Origin: JABDOU01 sp041609995
GTDB lineage: Bacteria > Actinomycetota > Acidimicrobiia > Spongiisociales > SHLN01
Direction of reading: 5' to 3'
NCBI GenBank assembly: GCA_041609995.1
Contig: JBFIPU010000041.1
Span: 1 to 22,380, forward strand
Length of the DNA: 22,380 nt
The translations under genes were made by a program, and so were the position numbers. Positions 1-7,270 of this stretch are shown in pieces. The notes under the pieces are model-generated. The model was not told where the DNA came from and searched no databases. It saw nothing but the letters and a program-made list of their open reading frames with translations. The first letter of the stretch is position 1, and every line of letters begins with the position of its first letter.

Positions 1-22
1 GTCTAGTGAAGGAGGGATGGCA

Positions 23-661
23 ATGACCATCGTAGGAACCAACCCCGAGGCGGTGATTGGTGGTGTTGACACTCATGTTGATGTGCATGTGGCTGCGGCC
101 GTGAACCACGTGGGTGGGGTGTTGGGCGTCGAAGCGTTCCCGACCACCCGAGCCGGGTATCGCCGGTTGTTGGGTTGGTTGCGGTCACAAGGTGAGCTCA
201 CTCTGGTGGGAGTGGAAGGCACCGGCTCTTATGGTGTCGGCCTCGCCCGCTATCTGACCCGGGCCGGCATCAGTGTCGTAGAGGTTGATCGTCCCAACCG
301 CCAAGCCCGACATCGGCAAGGCAAATCTGATCCGGTCGATGTGGTGGCGGCGGCTCGAGCGGCCTTGTCGGGAACCGCTACCGGGTCACCCAAGAGCCGG
401 GATGGCAACGTGGAAGCGATTCGAGTGTTGATGATCGCTCGTCGTTCCGCCGTCGACACTCGGATTGAGACGCTCAACCAGCTGCGCCACCTGGTGTTCA
501 CCGCTTCGCCGGAGATTCGGGCCAAGTTCACCGGACTCACCGCGGTCTCACTAACCGGTCGGGGTCTGACCCGATCAAACCGGCTCACACCACCAGGTGT
601 TTGTGCAAAGAATGACCTGTCGACCCCGACACCACACATAACCGGACTGGTCAGGGTGTGA
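23..661 (+). pseudogene. IS110-family transposase, N-terminal fragment
   Basis: The DEDD/RuvC-like N-terminal domain of IS110 transposases is recognisable. VDTHVDVHVAA near the start carries the first acidic residue, GVEGTGSYG the second, and KSDPVDVVAAARAA the later aspartates. Similarity fades after about residue 170 (near base 540), and the reading frame then runs through unrelated codons to a stop at 659-661. The C-terminal Transposase_20 domain with its catalytic serine is absent. ATG 23 is preferred over ATG 17 because GGAGGG at 11-16 sits at normal spacing only from the second ATG. The product is about 212 aa against roughly 350-400 for intact members, so it is almost certainly non-functional. 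Known members act with a bridge RNA encoded in the element's non-coding end; none can be assessed here. Confidence 0.85.
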
Positions 662-791
662 CTTCCAACGAGCGTGCCCCCGAAACGGGTGGCTCTTCCC
701 TGTCGTGTCCACCCACGCCACCCCGGAACCAAAACCGGGACCATCCACCCGGCCAACTCAACGCGCCCAACCAAACAAACCACAAACCCCC

Positions 792-797
792 TTGACA
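792..797 (+). promoter_or_regulatory. TTGACA -35-like box in the IS110 right end
   Basis: A perfect TTGACA lies 14 bases before the inferred right end of the IS110 relic. In this family the box pairs with a -10 element supplied by the left end in the circular form. No -10 is visible at the right distance in the present linear context, so it is probably silent here. Confidence 0.4.
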
Positions 798-811
798 AAC
801 ATACGAGCCTC

Positions 812-1030
812 AATCGGCGCTACCCGTCCCGTTATCTGGAAGACTCACAGCCGGCCGAATTAGGCAACAAATAGGCAACGCGACAACCAGAAAGATTCGG
901 AAACAACCGGAACCAACCGGAGCGAGAACGCCAGTCAGGAAAAGGGGAATCCCTCGGAAACCCAGTAATCATGGGCTTCCTCCAGAATGCCCGTGTTGCC
1001 TTTACACGGCAGAGGACACTGGTTCAATCC
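812..1030 (+). repeat. Dispersed attachment-site-like repeat, copy A, ending in a tRNA-Val 3' fragment
   Basis: The 5' part (812-895) matches copy E at 4976-5058 base for base over long runs, including CAGCCGG, AGGCAAC and GCGACAAC. The middle (about 918-970) matches copies C and D, including GCCAGTCAGGAAAAGG. The 3' part starts at TTGCC (996-1000) and reads as a tRNA anticodon arm: stem TTGCC/GGCAG around loop TTTACAC, giving anticodon TAC (Val). The variable loop and GGTTCAATC of the T arm follow. Similarity stops near 1030, inside the T stem, so this copy lacks the acceptor strand. The IS110 right end abuts the left edge exactly. Confidence 0.8.
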
Positions 1031-1047
1031 GTGTCGCTCCGGGCGGG

Positions 1048-2529
1048 TCATGACATGGCGATCGGTCCGGTGGTTCCGATGATGTTCCATTCCCCGTTTT
1101 CCAGTTCGGCTTCGTAGGTCAGGAACACGCCACACAGTGACCCACACCAGAGTCGCATCTCTACCTCGGCGCGATCGTCGAGGACGAGGACGCCTTCGAC
1201 ACTGATGACGGCTACGCCATCGGGTGATTCGTCGAAGAGGGCGTTGATTTGGGCGTCGGCGTCGTCGATGTAATGCACGGTGCCAAACTCCGAGACTGCC
1301 CCGGCGATCATCTCGAGATCGAGAGCCTGGAGCGGCTGGCCGGGGTCGCCTCCGATCACGGTGGCGATGCGAATGTCATCGAAGACATCGGCTCCGCCGA
1401 AGCCGTTGTCAACGATGACAAGCCGTTTCACCGCGCCGGCGATGAGGTTCGCTCGAGCGGAGTCCTCGACGATGTCGTTGCCCGGGTCCGGGGGAGTGTC
1501 CCGTTCGATGGAGGCCGATGTGACGTCCCCATTGTCGATTTCAAACGTGACGCGACCGATGACGAGCTGGGCGTCGAGGCCGAAGAACTCATCGTCCTGG
1601 CGGCTGATGCGCCACAGGCGGCCTTGATCAACTGCCAACTGGACGGCGGCGTCCTGGGTCAGGCCGATAAAAGCCGCTTCCTCGCGGTCGTGGTCGCCGT
1701 CGCCCGGGCCGGAACCGTCGTTGCGGACCCGGCCACCGAAGCGGTATTCGGCGACCGGGTCTCCGTCGGGGTCGAGGAGCTCGAGACCGGTGAGGGTCGT
1801 GGTGAAGGACGTCACCCGAATCAGGACGGTGAGGTAGTCGACCTCCTGGGTCATCACCCCATCGGGGACCATGCAGGCCATCTCGGTGGAGCCGATACCT
1901 CCGATGATTAACTGGTCACCATCGATCGCGTAGTCGGCGAAGTAGCTGTTGCATCCGGCGGTACCGGTCAGAGTTCCGTCATCCCGGAACAACAGATTGA
2001 TCTGTGTGCCGTCGAGTGGAGCGGTTCCCTCGCCGTACCACACCAGCTGCCAGTCCACCCCCGTGAGGGGGAGTTCGGCGGCGGGACGGAACACGACCTG
2101 GGCGGCGCCGGAGGCATCGGTCAACTCCAGGTGCTCCGCCGTGAGGACGAAGCGCGTCGCAGTCCGCATGGCCTGGATGAACGCGTCACCCTGCCGAACG
2201 TGGTCGGGGTGGCAGGCCGAGCCGGTCTGGGCCAGGTCACCGAAGGTGATCGAGTCGGAGTTGATTGAGTAGGGGGCCTGGTAGAGGTTGCATCCGGCGG
2301 ATCCGAATGCCTGTCCGTTTGAGAAGACCGCGGTGGCGATGGTGGTCGGGTTCGCTGCTACCAGGTCGGTGCCCTCCCGCACGAAGGTCATTTCCCATCG
2401 CGACCCTTCCAGAGGGTTGCCGGTCGCGGTATCGCCTTCTCCGCAGCCGGCCACAGCGACCAGCAGCATGATCGATGAAGCCAGCAGCAGGAAGCGGTTT
2501 CGTCCTTGGCTGGTTGAGAGGTCTTTCAT
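1048..2529 (-). CDS. Secreted lipoprotein with two META (HslJ-like) domains
   Basis: The 493-aa product begins with a lipoprotein signal peptide: a positively charged start, a hydrophobic stretch, then lipobox AVAGC with Cys29. It should be anchored on the outer face of the membrane. Two META domains follow, at about residues 39-150 and 155-267, each with the W-x-(5-10) start and the paired motifs GSAGCN or GTAGCN and a later conserved Cys (SACHPD, EMACMV). Residues about 285-345 resemble the I78-like pattern (IGLTQDAAVQLA...GRLWRISR) found C-terminal to META or lipoprotein domains. The last about 80 residues contain WCGSLCG and form an unnamed beta-rich tail. META domains are linked to heat-shock or antibiotic-stress envelope proteins such as HslJ; the precise role is unknown. 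ATG 2529 has AAAGGA upstream. It lies 13 bases after the small membrane protein gene and is probably cotranscribed with it. Confidence 0.85.
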   Translation of the reverse strand: MKDLSTSQGRNRFLLLASSIMLLVAVAGCGEGDTATGNPLEGSRWEMTFVREGTDLVAANPTTIATAVFSNGQAFGSAGCNLYQAPYSINSDSITFGDLAQTGSACHPDHVRQGDAFIQAMRTATRFVLTAEHLELTDASGAAQVVFRPAAELPLTGVDWQLVWYGEGTAPLDGTQINLLFRDDGTLTGTAGCNSYFADYAIDGDQLIIGGIGSTEMACMVPDGVMTQEVDYLTVLIRVTSFTTTLTGLELLDPDGDPVAEYRFGGRVRNDGSGPGDGDHDREEAAFIGLTQDAAVQLAVDQGRLWRISRQDDEFFGLDAQLVIGRVTFEIDNGDVTSASIERDTPPDPGNDIVEDSARANLIAGAVKRLVIVDNGFGGADVFDDIRIATVIGGDPGQPLQALDLEMIAGAVSEFGTVHYIDDADAQINALFDESPDGVAVISVEGVLVLDDRAEVEMRLWCGSLCGVFLTYEAELENGEWNIIGTTGPIAMS

Positions 2530-2542
2530 AGGGGCGGTCCTT

Positions 2543-2716
2543 TCACATGGTTCCGGAAAGCGCGTTGACCAGCCCGATCAGGAACATGAGGTATCCAGCG
2601 GCAAGCGCGGCCGCCGACACGGTGCGGATGCCGACGGCGGTGCTCTCGCCAAACGAGACGGTGCCGCCGGCGAGCAGGGCTGATCCGAGTAACAGGAGAA
2701 TGAGGCTCGATGACAT
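2543..2716 (-). CDS. Small integral membrane protein, 57 aa
   Basis: The start ATG at 2716 follows GAGAGGAG at good spacing, which decides against upstream in-frame ATGs that lack such a site. The product has two predicted membrane segments: about residues 3-17 (SSLILLLLGSALLAGG) and about 31-52 (SAAALAAGYLMFLIGLVNAL), joined by a short polar loop. It matches no family I recognise. The stop is 13 bases before the META lipoprotein start, and the upstream 79-aa gene ends 77 bases away on the same strand, so a three-gene operon is likely. A role in the envelope alongside the lipoprotein is inference only. Confidence 0.65.
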   Translation of the reverse strand: MSSSLILLLLGSALLAGGTVSFGESTAVGIRTVSAAALAAGYLMFLIGLVNALSGTM

Positions 2717-2793
2717 GGTGACTCCTCTCGCGTGTTGGACGGAAGTCGTGGTACTGACGGTTCCTGTCATTGGGATGCTGGAGACCGGGATCT

Positions 2794-3033
2794 TTAATTG
2801 CGCTGTGGATCCCATTCGGCCAGGTCTTGTTCCCAGTCCGCCCGGGACTTGACGCGGCAGCCGTCGGACTCGAAAAGCGCCGACCAGGCTTCGCAGTCAC
2901 CGTTGAGGTGGAACTCGACGCTGTTCACCTCCGGGTGCAGGAACACGTTGCGGTGCAATTCGGCGTTGAACTGGACCATGCCGGTGGCGGTGCCCATGTT
3001 GTTGACGATGATGGCGTCGTTGAAGTCGACCAC
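2794..3033 (-). CDS. Hypothetical protein, 79 aa
   Basis: The start is GTG 3033, supported by GGAGGG five bases upstream. The product is acidic and has no signal peptide or membrane segment; alternating hydrophobic residues (AIIVNNM, MVQFNAEL, SVEFHL) suggest beta strands in the first half, and the C-terminal end is polar (WEQDLAEW). It has two Cys residues (GDCEAW, SDGCRV). I do not recognise a family. It is the first gene upstream of the small membrane protein and META lipoprotein on the same strand. The good ribosome site makes a real gene more likely than chance, but it could also be the remnant of a longer protein. Confidence 0.45.
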   Translation of the reverse strand: MVDFNDAIIVNNMGTATGMVQFNAELHRNVFLHPEVNSVEFHLNGDCEAWSALFESDGCRVKSRADWEQDLAEWDPQRN

Positions 3034-3158
3034 GAGTCCCTCCGTCCGTCAGCGTTGCGCTGGTCAGGGCGTCGGCGGTCCAAGACACAGGCCACCATTC
3101 GACGTCGACCCGCCGTTGTGAGCGGCGAATTCGGATGCTGGGATCTAGCGTGAGACAC

Positions 3159-3215
3159 GAGCCCTCCTTGTGAGACGTGAGTTTTCGACAACCCACAGTC
3201 TCGCTTGGAGGGCTC
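3159..3215. repeat. Long interrupted inverted repeat (hairpin)
   Basis: GAGCCCTCC at 3159-3167 pairs perfectly with GGAGGGCTC at 3207-3215. Inside it, GAGAC (3172-3176) pairs with GTCTC (3198-3202) after a short mismatch, leaving a loop of about 21 bases. A partial direct repeat, GTGAGACACGAG / GTGAGACGTGAG, overlaps the left arm. It lies between the 79-aa gene and copy B of the tRNA repeat. It could be the joined ends of a lost insertion sequence or a structured RNA; there is no U-tract, so a simple terminator is less likely. Confidence 0.5.
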
Positions 3216-3260
3216 AACCCACCACACCATCCCGCCAGTGACAACGTCCCCGGTTATCAC

Positions 3261-3323
3261 AACTAGGCAACAATTTGCCTTCACACGGCAGAGGACGCTG
3301 GTTCAATCCCAGCAGCGCCCACC
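3261..3323 (+). repeat. Dispersed attachment-site-like repeat, copy B (short form) with full tRNA-Val 3' half
   Basis: AACTAGGCAACAAT at 3261-3274 is the same 5' motif as in copy D, but about 125 bases of the middle block are missing and it runs straight into the tRNA half. The tRNA part (3275-3323) comprises anticodon arm TTGCC-TTCACAC-GGCAG (anticodon CAC, Val), variable loop AGGAC, T arm GCTGG-TTCAATC-CCAGC, acceptor strand AGCGCCC and ACC. There is no D arm or 5' acceptor strand nearby, so it is not a functional tRNA. Confidence 0.85.
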
Positions 3324-3326
3324 CTA

Positions 3327-3352
3327 GAGATCCCTTATGAACAAGGGATCTC
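3327..3352 (+). terminator. Hairpin after tRNA-Val 3' half (copy B)
   Basis: A perfect 10-bp inverted repeat, GAGATCCCTT / AAGGGATCTC, with a 6-base loop begins four bases after the tRNA end. Copy D has a comparable hairpin built on AGATCC at the same place, so it is best read as the original tRNA-Val terminator carried along with the 3' half. No U-tract follows here. Confidence 0.6.
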
Positions 3353-3556
3353 CGATGATGAGCAGGCTCTCGTGGACGCCATCGTAAATGGTGCTCAATG
3401 ACAAATGGGCGACATTGTGGGTGGGCGACCAGTGGCTTGTGCCCGTTCACTGGTAGACGGCATCGGCTTGGTTCGGAGATTGGTAGTCCTGGGTTTCATC
3501 CCGCCCGCCGTTCCATTCGTCAGTACCCTGTTTGAGGCTTTCAGCCTGCGCGCTGA

Positions 3557-4804
3557 TCACCCATCGGTCAACTCAGCATCCGCGGCGTAGTCGTCCAACG
3601 ATCGCTTCCCCATCTCCTCTGCCCGCCGAGCCAACAACGCCTTACGCCGCTGCAAGGCTGGCTCCACCACTGCTGTGCCCAGTTTTGGGACTAGCTCATC
3701 GATCGAGCCGTACTCCAAGGGCTCGAACACCCACTCCCGATGCTTGACCCACAGATCCTGGAACATCGCCCACGGCTCCTCCCCTTCCTCAATCACCGGC
3801 ACAAACGGCACCATGTAGTCGGGTACCACTGCCTGGGCCTCCTGCGGCACCGACTTGGGCTTGGTGATATCGGCAACGATGAACGCTGACATTCCCGCCA
3901 ACGTCCTGATCGTCTCGGTGAAGTCCTTCGACTCAGGCTTCTGGAAGTCGAACACCATCGGCGCGAACCCGAGTTCGCGTAAACGGATACGCAGCTTGTC
4001 AAGCAGTTGCTTGCGATCACCGAACCGGCCGAGAATCAACACACCCTTCTCACCGATGGTGTCGATCACGTCTCTGATCTTCTCGTTGTGGAGCAGCAAG
4101 TAGACGAACTGCGCTACCTCAAGGTTGTCCACAGCCAGCAAACCCGGACTGCTAGGAGATGAAAGAATAAGCCCGCTCTGATCAGCGGCCTCCAAATCGA
4201 CATCCCACGCCGACACGCCGTACACCGTGCACTCGGACAGATTGGCGCGTCTGAACACCGTCTCTATCAGCGTCGCCCGATCGAGGGTGCAGCCCCTCAG
4301 ATCTGTGTTGGTGAAGTCGGTACGAGTCAGGTTGGCACGCGAGAAATTGACTGACGTGAGCACCGCATCAGAGAACTCTGCGGCCTCGAGGTTCGCGTTA
4401 ACAAACTCAGTCCCAGTCAACTCACTGCCCTTGAAGGTGGCCCTGGCCAGATTCGCGTTTTCAAGTACCGCGTCGTCGAGCATCGCTGACGTGAGGTCTT
4501 GGTCGGGCAAGTCGGCCTCATATAGCAGCGCATCCCCGAAGTTGGTGCTATCTAGCGTCGCACCCTCGAGATTCGCCCACAGAAGCTTCGCTTCGCGGAG
4601 ATCACAATCCGACAGGTTCGTGTTCGCGAGGTTCGTCACGCGCAAGTCCGCCTCATGAAGGTCATATCCGGACAAGTCCCTTCGACTCAGGTCAATGTAG
4701 GACAAATCCGGCTTAGCCCCGGTGTTAGCGCTCCGCCAATCCGCCCAACTGAGCCGACCACCCATTAGCGCGTCGAGATGCTCCTGTTTCACCATAAAGC
4801 CCAT
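3557..4804 (-). CDS. Pentapeptide-repeat protein with C-terminal TIR/nucleotide-hydrolase-like Rossmann domain
   Basis: Residues about 33-205 form some 30 A(D/N)LXX-type pentapeptide repeats (for example DLSGYDLHEADL, NLEGATLDSTNF), which fold as a right-handed quadrilateral beta-helix. Residues about 220-370 form a separate alpha/beta domain: VLILGRF, LRELGF, MVFDFQKPESKDFTETI, FIVADITKPKSVPQE. This looks like the TIR/nucleoside-deoxyribosyltransferase-like Rossmann domain often joined to pentapeptide repeats; the assignment is by pattern, not search. A soluble cytoplasmic protein is likely because there is no signal or membrane segment. Such two-part proteins may be sensor-effectors, for example in defence, but no function is shown here. 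The start is uncertain: ATG 4804 and ATG 4795 both lack a strong Shine-Dalgarno. The gene stands alone between repeat copies B and E. Confidence 0.85.
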   Translation of the reverse strand: MGFMVKQEHLDALMGGRLSWADWRSANTGAKPDLSYIDLSRRDLSGYDLHEADLRVTNLANTNLSDCDLREAKLLWANLEGATLDSTNFGDALLYEADLPDQDLTSAMLDDAVLENANLARATFKGSELTGTEFVNANLEAAEFSDAVLTSVNFSRANLTRTDFTNTDLRGCTLDRATLIETVFRRANLSECTVYGVSAWDVDLEAADQSGLILSSPSSPGLLAVDNLEVAQFVYLLLHNEKIRDVIDTIGEKGVLILGRFGDRKQLLDKLRIRLRELGFAPMVFDFQKPESKDFTETIRTLAGMSAFIVADITKPKSVPQEAQAVVPDYMVPFVPVIEEGEEPWAMFQDLWVKHREWVFEPLEYGSIDELVPKLGTAVVEPALQRRKALLARRAEEMGKRSLDDYAADAELTDG

Positions 4805-4975
4805 CCATTGACATCAGCTCACCGGGGTCGGTGCAGCCGGGCCGTCAGGTCAGACCACTCAGCGGACCCTGCCGCCGACCTCAGCCTACAGAAAGCGCTC
4901 TGAGACTGTCCGCGAAGTCCATGGCCGTCGGGGCTGTAGCCGGAGCCGTGACACCGGGTCCCGGACATAGCCGGC

Positions 4976-5058
4976 AATCGGCGCCACTTGTCCCGCTCCC
5001 TGGAGGACCACAGCCGGCCCGAACTAGGTAACGGGTAGGCAGCGCGACAACGAGACAC
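4976..5058 (+). repeat. Dispersed repeat, copy E (5' part only)
   Basis: This matches 812-895 of copy A closely: AATCGGCGC, GTCCCG, CTGGA, CACAGCCGG, then the TAGG(T/C)AAC and GGCAGCGCGACAAC motifs. Both copies can be read as a short in-frame tail ending LED...ELGN-x-stop, which suggests the ancestral sequence was the 3' end of a protein gene, possibly an integrase. The tRNA half is absent; the 3' end of the 731-aa redox gene follows 17 bases later. The gap 4805-4975 shows nothing else recognisable. Confidence 0.7.
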
Positions 5059-5074
5059 ACTCCACCGCTGCCAG

Positions 5075-7270
5075 CTAGTTGAAGGCGGCGGCCCGTTCGA
5101 TCAACTGCGGCAGATCAGGCTCGTCGGGGTTCCACGGCTTCCCGGGATGAATGATTGCCACTTGGCAGGCTTCGGCTGCCTCCACCATCTCCCGGTAGGT
5201 GCCGGCGGTGAGGTCGGCGATGGATGCCTGCTTGTTGTCGTCGTAAGCGAACATTCTCGAGTTGAGAGCGGTACATTCGTCGCACGTCGTGCAGCGCTCG
5301 GTTTCGATGTAGGGCTCATCTGTCCGAGGCAGGTCCTCCTCCATCGCCGCAGGCTCGTCCTCAACCCTCGGCGACGGCTGGAGATCCTCGACCTGGCGTT
5401 CGGTCTTGATCACCGCGGTGGCGGTGCCGGTGGCGGCGAGTTCTTTCAGCTCCTGCGCCTTCTCGTCCTCCCACCGGGCCCGCTCCGACTCCAGCAGGCG
5501 GAGGGCGTGTGAGTTGTGAATTCCTCCCAGCTCCTGCAAGCTGCGCCACCGTCGTCGGCACCGACGTCCGGCCTCGATTAGCTCGCTATCGACCACCAGC
5601 CGCTGCAGTTCGTTGTCGACTGTCGCCACGAGGACGTAAGGCACCTTTCCCGGCGGAGCTTCTCCATCGAGGAACAGCCAAGCCGGCGCCATATCGTCGC
5701 TCCAGGAGCTACGGGGCACAGGCAGGAAGTGATGCGCATGACGGGCATCGCACGCCGCGAAGTCCACCAACGTGAATCTGGCCTCCTCGGTGATCCGCCG
5801 CAAGTTCTCGTCTTCATAAGACAGTTCCTCGACCGGCCAGTCGTCCTCTTCATGCGGATTGCCGTCGACCCGAAAGCGCTCGACCCAATCGTCTCCGGCC
5901 CCTGGGTCGTAGGTGAAGAGCGGGAAGGCCCGCGACTGCATGGCGGCAGCCGAGCTGAGATAGGGCGGCAGTTCACTGCCATGCCTCGTTGCGCCGCTGA
6001 AGACGTTGAAGAGGCTGGGACCCGGGTGTGAGAGGCCGGCAACCACTGCCTGCTCCATTCTCGCCAAGCCGGAAGTGGTGGACTGCATCACGAACGCTTC
6101 GCCCAGACCCAAGGCCAGGTTGCCGAGCTGCCCACCAACCATTCCCCTAGACCAGCGCACGTCACCGATCGGTGAGGTGCCGAGGACGTCGTCGCTTTCC
6201 ACCAACACCTTGATCGGCAGGCTGGAACCGAGGATTTCGATCAGCTGGGCGGCCTCGGTGTCGGTCAGTTCTTCCCCCCGCAGGCACACGAGGTAGGTGG
6301 GGAAACCGACCAGATCTTCAGGCGTCGGCGAGCTCTCGTCGAAGTTCTGGAAGTAGGCATCGTGCCGGTCCTCGCGGTAGCGGTTGTCGATTTCCAACCG
6401 GGCGACCGTCATGGCCTTGACCAGCTCCAGCATTTCGGGAACGCGTTTGCGGAAGGTCGCAGCCGCGTTCGCGCAGCTCTCGAACCGGAATGCGTACGGT
6501 TTCTTCTTGCCACCCGGAAAGAACCGCTGCGTGTCCAGAACCGCGAGGATGGTCTCGATGCGCCGGTGCCGGTGCGGCCCGAGTGCTCCCGTTCCCCGCC
6601 CGGTAATCAGGCGGGACCAGGCATCGAAGTCGAAATGCCGGCGATAGCTCGCCCCCACGGACTCTGCGAGCTTGTCAGCTGCCAATCCCGACCGGGATCG
6701 GGCAGTATCGGCTTTCAGGATGTTCGACAGCCGCAGCATGAGCGTGTCGATCTCTTGTCGCACCTTCTCGGCCTGTCGCTGGGAAAACGCCAGCCAGGCG
6801 TGCTCCACGAACGTCAGAGCGAGCCGCTCGTCGCAGTCGACTACTTGGCCGTCCACTGCTAGCGCGGCCCGGGCCTTGTCCAGGCTCTCTTTCAGGAGCT
6901 TGGCCTCCTCTTTGTTGCTTTCGCCGATCAAATCCTGAGCGGCCGTCCTCCACAGCTGCGACAGCGTGTCGGACTCGCCGGCCGCCACCCGGCTGCGTAT
7001 CCGCTGCTCCAGGCGGAGTATGTGGCGTCGGAGGCGCTCACCGGCAGGACCGGGGGGAGCTACCTGTTTGAGGATGTCGTCGAAGAGGTCCGACAGCGTG
7101 ACCGTCAGGGAGTCGTCTCCTTCCCTGAGTAACAGCGGGTAGTCGTAGCGCAGGCTCGAGAGGTCCCGGAAAGGGGCCAACAGGGCCGGTCGCATCCCCT
7201 CCAGGTCGCTCTCGGCGCCGGTTGGCCGCTCGCCGGTCAGATAGAAGCGAAGGAGCTCACGAGACTGCAT
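5075..7270 (-). CDS. 731-aa protein with PFOR-like region and C-terminal Fe-S (ferredoxin-like) motif
   Basis: The last gene of the redox operon. Residues about 1-210 are helix-rich with charged heptad-like stretches and match nothing I recognise. Residues about 370-560 resemble the thiamine-pyrophosphate end of pyruvate:ferredoxin oxidoreductase in layout (GGQLGNLALGLGEAF, GPSLFNVFSG, RAFPLFTYDPG), but the canonical TPP-binding GDG motif is not visible, so catalysis is doubtful. Around residues 660-701 a CTTCDEC motif followed about 35 residues later by EACQVAIIHPG fits one iron-sulfur cluster of ferredoxin type. It may therefore be the dedicated electron carrier or docking subunit for KorAB. 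ATG 7270 has GAGGAG upstream and overlaps the end of korB by 14 bases; an upstream in-frame start at 7309 would lie deeper inside korB. Confidence 0.75.
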   Translation of the reverse strand: MQSRELLRFYLTGERPTGAESDLEGMRPALLAPFRDLSSLRYDYPLLLREGDDSLTVTLSDLFDDILKQVAPPGPAGERLRRHILRLEQRIRSRVAAGESDTLSQLWRTAAQDLIGESNKEEAKLLKESLDKARAALAVDGQVVDCDERLALTFVEHAWLAFSQRQAEKVRQEIDTLMLRLSNILKADTARSRSGLAADKLAESVGASYRRHFDFDAWSRLITGRGTGALGPHRHRRIETILAVLDTQRFFPGGKKKPYAFRFESCANAAATFRKRVPEMLELVKAMTVARLEIDNRYREDRHDAYFQNFDESSPTPEDLVGFPTYLVCLRGEELTDTEAAQLIEILGSSLPIKVLVESDDVLGTSPIGDVRWSRGMVGGQLGNLALGLGEAFVMQSTTSGLARMEQAVVAGLSHPGPSLFNVFSGATRHGSELPPYLSSAAAMQSRAFPLFTYDPGAGDDWVERFRVDGNPHEEDDWPVEELSYEDENLRRITEEARFTLVDFAACDARHAHHFLPVPRSSWSDDMAPAWLFLDGEAPPGKVPYVLVATVDNELQRLVVDSELIEAGRRCRRRWRSLQELGGIHNSHALRLLESERARWEDEKAQELKELAATGTATAVIKTERQVEDLQPSPRVEDEPAAMEEDLPRTDEPYIETERCTTCDECTALNSRMFAYDDNKQASIADLTAGTYREMVEAAEACQVAIIHPGKPWNPDEPDLPQLIERAAAFN

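Larger units (their letters stand above)
1..811 (+). mobile_element. IS110-family insertion sequence relic (left end outside window)
   Basis: The segment holds the N-terminal part of an IS110-type transposase followed by about 150 non-coding bases that look like the element's right end: an AC-rich strand running into CCCCTTGACAAACAT at about 788-802. IS110 elements often carry a TTGACA -35 box close to the right end, which forms a promoter when the ends join in the circular intermediate; that is family knowledge. The right boundary is placed near 811 because similarity between the two long copies of the dispersed repeat (812 onward and 4976 onward) begins exactly there. The transposase C-terminal half is missing, so the element has suffered an internal deletion and cannot move by itself. 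Confidence 0.6.

Noticed and set aside
1249..1911. Plus-strand 220-aa frame opposite the META lipoprotein
   Set aside because: It is a shadow of the lipoprotein gene, which has signal peptide, domains and ribosome site.
3268..3323. Complete tRNA-Val genes at the repeat copies
   Set aside because: Only the anticodon arm, T arm and 3' acceptor strand are present; no D arm or 5' acceptor strand (GGGCGCT) lies upstream in any copy.
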